From Candidatus Electronema nielsenii (GTDB lineage Bacteria > Desulfobacterota > Desulfobulbia > Desulfobulbales > Desulfobulbaceae), in NCBI GenBank assembly GCA_026122915.1, contig JAGIXO010000094.1, positions 1-6,457 on the forward strand: a stretch of DNA of 6,457 nucleotides, in the 5' to 3' direction. The position numbers were made by a program, and so were the translations under genes. Under the pieces are notes generated by a model, which was not told the DNA's origin, made no database searches, and saw only the letters and a list, made by a program, of their open reading frames with translations. Positions 5,508 to 6,457 of the stretch are shown here, one piece after another (the first letter of the stretch is position 1; every line of letters begins with the position of its first letter).

Positions 5508-6299
5508 ATGTACGCTATAACGTTGCGAATGGCCGTTCTTCTATCAGCCTTTTTTGTGGCTTTCCTGACATCGCCTCTTCAGGCAGCTGAAAATTATTCC
5601 GATTTGATGAATAGAGCTGGAATGCAGCGGATGCTCTCACAAAGAATTGCCAAAGCCTATTTATATAACGGCCAAGGAATTGCCAAGCAGGAAGCCAGCC
5701 ATCAGTTGATGATCGCACTGACCCGATTTGAATACAATCATGTCGCCCTGAAAAAGGTGAATGATGGCGCGATGCGCGAGCTACTTGCCTCGGTTGAGGG
5801 TATCTTTGCAAGCTACAAAACCTTGGTGACTCAGCCGTACAAAAAAGAAAATTCCGCTCCAGTTCTGGAGTTAAGCGAACAACTTCTGGAGGCTTGTCAC
5901 AATGCGTTGCTGAAGCTGGAAGAGTTGTCAGGGGCGAAAATCGACAACATCATTAATATTTCTGGTCGGCAGCGGATGTTATCGCAGCGAATTGCCAAAT
6001 ATTACATTGCCTATCAAGCTGGATTTCAGGATGAGAATTTTGCTCATCAATTAGAAACATCCGTGTCAGAGTTTAATGCCGCGCTGAAATCGCTCCAAGC
6101 TGAAAAGCGGAACACTGAGCGGATTACTCTGCTTCTGACGAAGATGCAGAATCTTTGGGAAAAAGTTTCTCCCTATTTTCTCAAAATTCGCGAGAAAGGC
6201 AATCCTTCTCTCGTGCTGACAAGCACAGATGACATTACGCAGCTTGCAGATGAAGTAACTGCTCTGTATGTGGAAGTTGCAACAGCAGCCAAGAAGTGA
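5508..6299 (+). CDS. Exported protein with two PilJ/NarX-like sensor modules
   Basis: The 263-residue product starts at an ATG preceded by AGGAGA (5498-5503). The frame is open from 5388, but a start there would place the signal peptide internally, so 5508 is preferred. Residues 1-26 are a signal peptide (cleavage near LQA/AEN). Two copies of the hallmark motif follow: NRAGMQRMLSQRIAKAY (35-51) and NISGRQRMLSQRIAKYY (150-166). Each heads a mostly helical segment of about 100 residues. This R-x-R-M-L-S-Q-R signature belongs to the PilJ N-terminal (type IV pili methyl-accepting transducer) domain and is related to the periplasmic nitrate-sensor helices of NarX/NarQ. There is no second membrane helix, HAMP, kinase, methyl-accepting or GGDEF region, so the protein should be free in the periplasm, perhaps as a ligand-binding partner of a membrane sensor. 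The ligand is unknown. It is transcribed divergently from the receptor cluster, with no operon partner before the right edge. Confidence 0.85.
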   Translation: MYAITLRMAVLLSAFFVAFLTSPLQAAENYSDLMNRAGMQRMLSQRIAKAYLYNGQGIAKQEASHQLMIALTRFEYNHVALKKVNDGAMRELLASVEGIFASYKTLVTQPYKKENSAPVLELSEQLLEACHNALLKLEELSGAKIDNIINISGRQRMLSQRIAKYYIAYQAGFQDENFAHQLETSVSEFNAALKSLQAEKRNTERITLLLTKMQNLWEKVSPYFLKIREKGNPSLVLTSTDDITQLADEVTALYVEVATAAKK

Positions 6300-6345
6300 G
6301 GGACATTTCTCCTGTATCATTTCGATTACAGAGAGAAAAGAAAAA

Positions 6346-6388
6346 CGGCAATCGCGAATCAAGGAGAGAGGAGAAATCGCGACTGCCG
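6346..6388 (-). terminator. Minus-strand intrinsic terminator of a gene beyond the right edge
   Basis: CGGCA-A-TCGCGA (6346-6357) pairs with TCGCGA-C-TGCCG (6377-6388) around a 19-base loop. On the plus strand the central position is an A-C mismatch. In the minus-strand transcript it becomes a G-U pair, giving an unbroken 12-bp stem followed directly by TTTTTCTTTTCTCTC. Both points favour leftward use, for a minus-strand gene outside the window. It may also help end the PilJ-domain transcript, whose stop is 47 bases upstream. Confidence 0.6.
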
Positions 6389-6429
6389 CCGAGGAGAGTT
6401 TTGAAACTTTTTCCAGCATTGTACGGACT

Positions 6430-6457
6430 TCCTGTACCGCTCAAGAGCGGCACAGGA
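6430..6457. repeat. Second hairpin at the window edge
   Basis: TCCTGT-A-CCGCT (6430-6441) pairs with AGCGG-C-ACAGGA (6446-6457) around the loop CAAG, up to the last base of the window. As in the previous hairpin, one A-C mismatch in the plus strand becomes G-U in a minus-strand RNA. There is no T-run on the minus side; the plus side is cut by the window end, so it could be a terminator, a repetitive palindrome or part of an RNA. Confidence 0.45.

Overview
The window looks like accessory DNA from a Gram-negative bacterium. It holds a TonB-dependent outer-membrane receptor, a TonB protein, a secreted PilJ/NarX-type sensor protein and an inner-membrane-anchored periplasmic protein. A residual ExbB N-terminus (KGGPVMWPLL type) and a PilJ-like stand-alone protein fit Desulfobacterota or other deltaproteobacterial relatives, but nothing here fixes the taxon.

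Layout, left to right. (1) Bases 2-142 are the C-terminal end of an IS110/IS116/IS902-family transposase coming in from the left. A good plus-strand terminator hairpin follows at 158-184. (2) Bases 315-1616 (+) encode a 433-residue protein of a family I do not recognise. It has two N-terminal membrane helices, a long Pro/Gln-rich linker and two divergent copies of a ~70-residue domain resembling the C-terminal domain of 17-kDa-antigen-type surface antigens. (3) On the minus strand, from 5158 down to 1719, lies a Ton locus: a TonB-dependent receptor split by one frameshift (5158-3998 and 4001-2859), an exbB fragment of about 24 codons (2835-2743), then tonB (2735-1719). The body of exbB and all of exbD are missing where they would be expected. 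(4) Bases 5159-5507 are a divergent intergenic region with a sigma70-like promoter for the rightward gene, a dyad close to the receptor start, and a minus-strand intrinsic-terminator-like hairpin far upstream of the receptor. (5) Bases 5508-6299 (+) encode a 263-residue exported protein with two PilJ/NarX-like sensor modules and no output domain. (6) Bases 6300-6457 hold two hairpins; the first is a good minus-strand terminator for a gene lying beyond the right edge.

The receptor and TonB would work together to import a scarce substrate, energised by an ExbB/ExbD motor. Here the receptor is frameshifted and the local motor genes seem to have been removed by a deletion, so the locus looks like a Ton operon in decay, or one that now relies on ExbBD encoded elsewhere. 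The substrate cannot be read from the sequence. The exbB remnant between receptor and tonB is the least expected observation in the window. I see no convincing evidence for a wholly new multi-gene system.
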